A stretch of DNA of 64,000 nt from JAUILH01 sp965230535 (lineage in GTDB: Bacteria; Bacteroidota; Bacteroidia; Flavobacteriales_D; JAUILH01). The DNA is taken from assembly GCA_965230535.1 (NCBI GenBank), contig OZ246009.1:1054001-1118000 (forward strand), read 5' to 3'. Both the position numbers and the translations under genes were made by a program. The notes below the pieces were generated by a model. That model was given only the letters and a program-made list of their open reading frames with translations. It did not search any database and was not told where the DNA came from. Positions 63,740 to 64,000 of this stretch are shown one piece after another (positions within the stretch are counted from its first letter, which is position 1; every line of letters begins with the position of its first letter).

Positions 63740-64000
63740 ATGAAGGTATATACGAAGACGGGAGATAAAGGAAATACGGCCTTGTTTGGCGGTAAACGTG
63801 TGCCCAAAAATCATCATAGAATTGAAGCCTATGGAACGGTGGATGAGTTGAATTCCTGGATAGGTTTGATTAGAGATCAGGATATAGATGAGCAAGCCAA
63901 ACAGACTTTGGTTGAAATTCAGGACCGATTATTCACGCTTGGGGCAGAATTGGCAGCAGACCCCGATAAACCAAAACTTAAAAAACCAGATTTATTTGAA
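63740..64000 (+). CDS. Cob(I)alamin adenosyltransferase (PduO-type), 5' part
   Basis: The first 87 codons read MKVYTKTGDKGNTALFGG, RVPKNHHRIEAYGTVDELNSWIG and DRLFTLGAELAA. These are the ATP/corrin-binding segments of PduO-type ATR, which makes adenosylcobalamin. It starts 2 bp after the methyltransferase stop and runs off the window end. Confidence 0.92.
   Translation, partial: MKVYTKTGDKGNTALFGGKRVPKNHHRIEAYGTVDELNSWIGLIRDQDIDEQAKQTLVEIQDRLFTLGAELAADPDKPKLKKPDLFE

Noticed and set aside
1..64000. CRISPR arrays, rRNA genes or complete prophage
   Set aside because: No regularly spaced repeat arrays, rRNA motifs or phage structural genes were seen; the NVGIGT proteins resemble tail fibres but are secreted Bacteroidota surface proteins.

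Overview
The window reads as chromosomal DNA of a Bacteroidota bacterium, most likely a Flavobacteriales-type marine or aquatic organism. The base composition is AT-rich. Several secreted proteins end in type IX secretion (T9SS) C-terminal sorting domains. Promoters resemble the Bacteroidota TTG / TAnnTTTG pattern. Typical Bacteroidota families are present, including DUF3822, an NVGIGT-type fibre protein, a DsbD fusion and a beta-propeller sensor kinase with LytTR partners. The species cannot be named from the sequence.

Positions 1-12611 are accessory DNA. They begin inside tniB, followed by tniQ, and end at 12611 with a Tn7/Tn5053-style terminus (terminal TGT/ACA, two 15-bp direct repeats 20 bp apart). 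This end sits inside a broken yifB/comM gene, of which only the first ~284 codons remain (12612-13465, minus strand). I read this as the right part of a Tn7-like transposon inserted in comM; the transposase gene and the left end lie outside the window. Behind tniQ lies an XRE regulator plus a large protein of probable TnsE type, with a perfect 28-bp palindrome beside their start. The cargo also holds a Pmp3/YqaE membrane peptide, an 885-aa PIN-like protein, a second XRE protein, a membrane coiled-coil protein and a three-gene surface module (fibre-like protein, outer-membrane barrel, T9SS-sorted protein).

Positions 13466-31000 return to ordinary chromosome: gmhA, a dsbD locus with an odd in-frame stop before a degenerate second thioredoxin domain, tilS-pabB, an OmpH/Skp chaperone, two surface proteins, an ECF sigma factor with a TonB_C-containing anti-sigma-like protein, a large unknown protein, a RecD-like helicase and a membrane protein. 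Positions 31000-48240 carry housekeeping genes: rsmD-coaD, pheT, an acyltransferase, SDR-proC, an acyl-CoA dehydrogenase, anmK, a Glu/Leu-type dehydrogenase, nhaD and an exbB-exbD-tonB-folC operon.

A tRNA-Val(TAC) with a terminator lies at 48317-48426. It is followed by a second ECF sigma operon with a CpxP-like periplasmic protein, ndh, a DUF2817 peptidase, mscS and mscL. A multi-part phosphorelay follows: a LytTR regulator, a lone receiver and an Hpt protein on the plus strand, converging on a propeller-type histidine kinase on the minus strand. The window closes with a SLC13-type transporter, a methyltransferase and the start of a cob(I)alamin adenosyltransferase.
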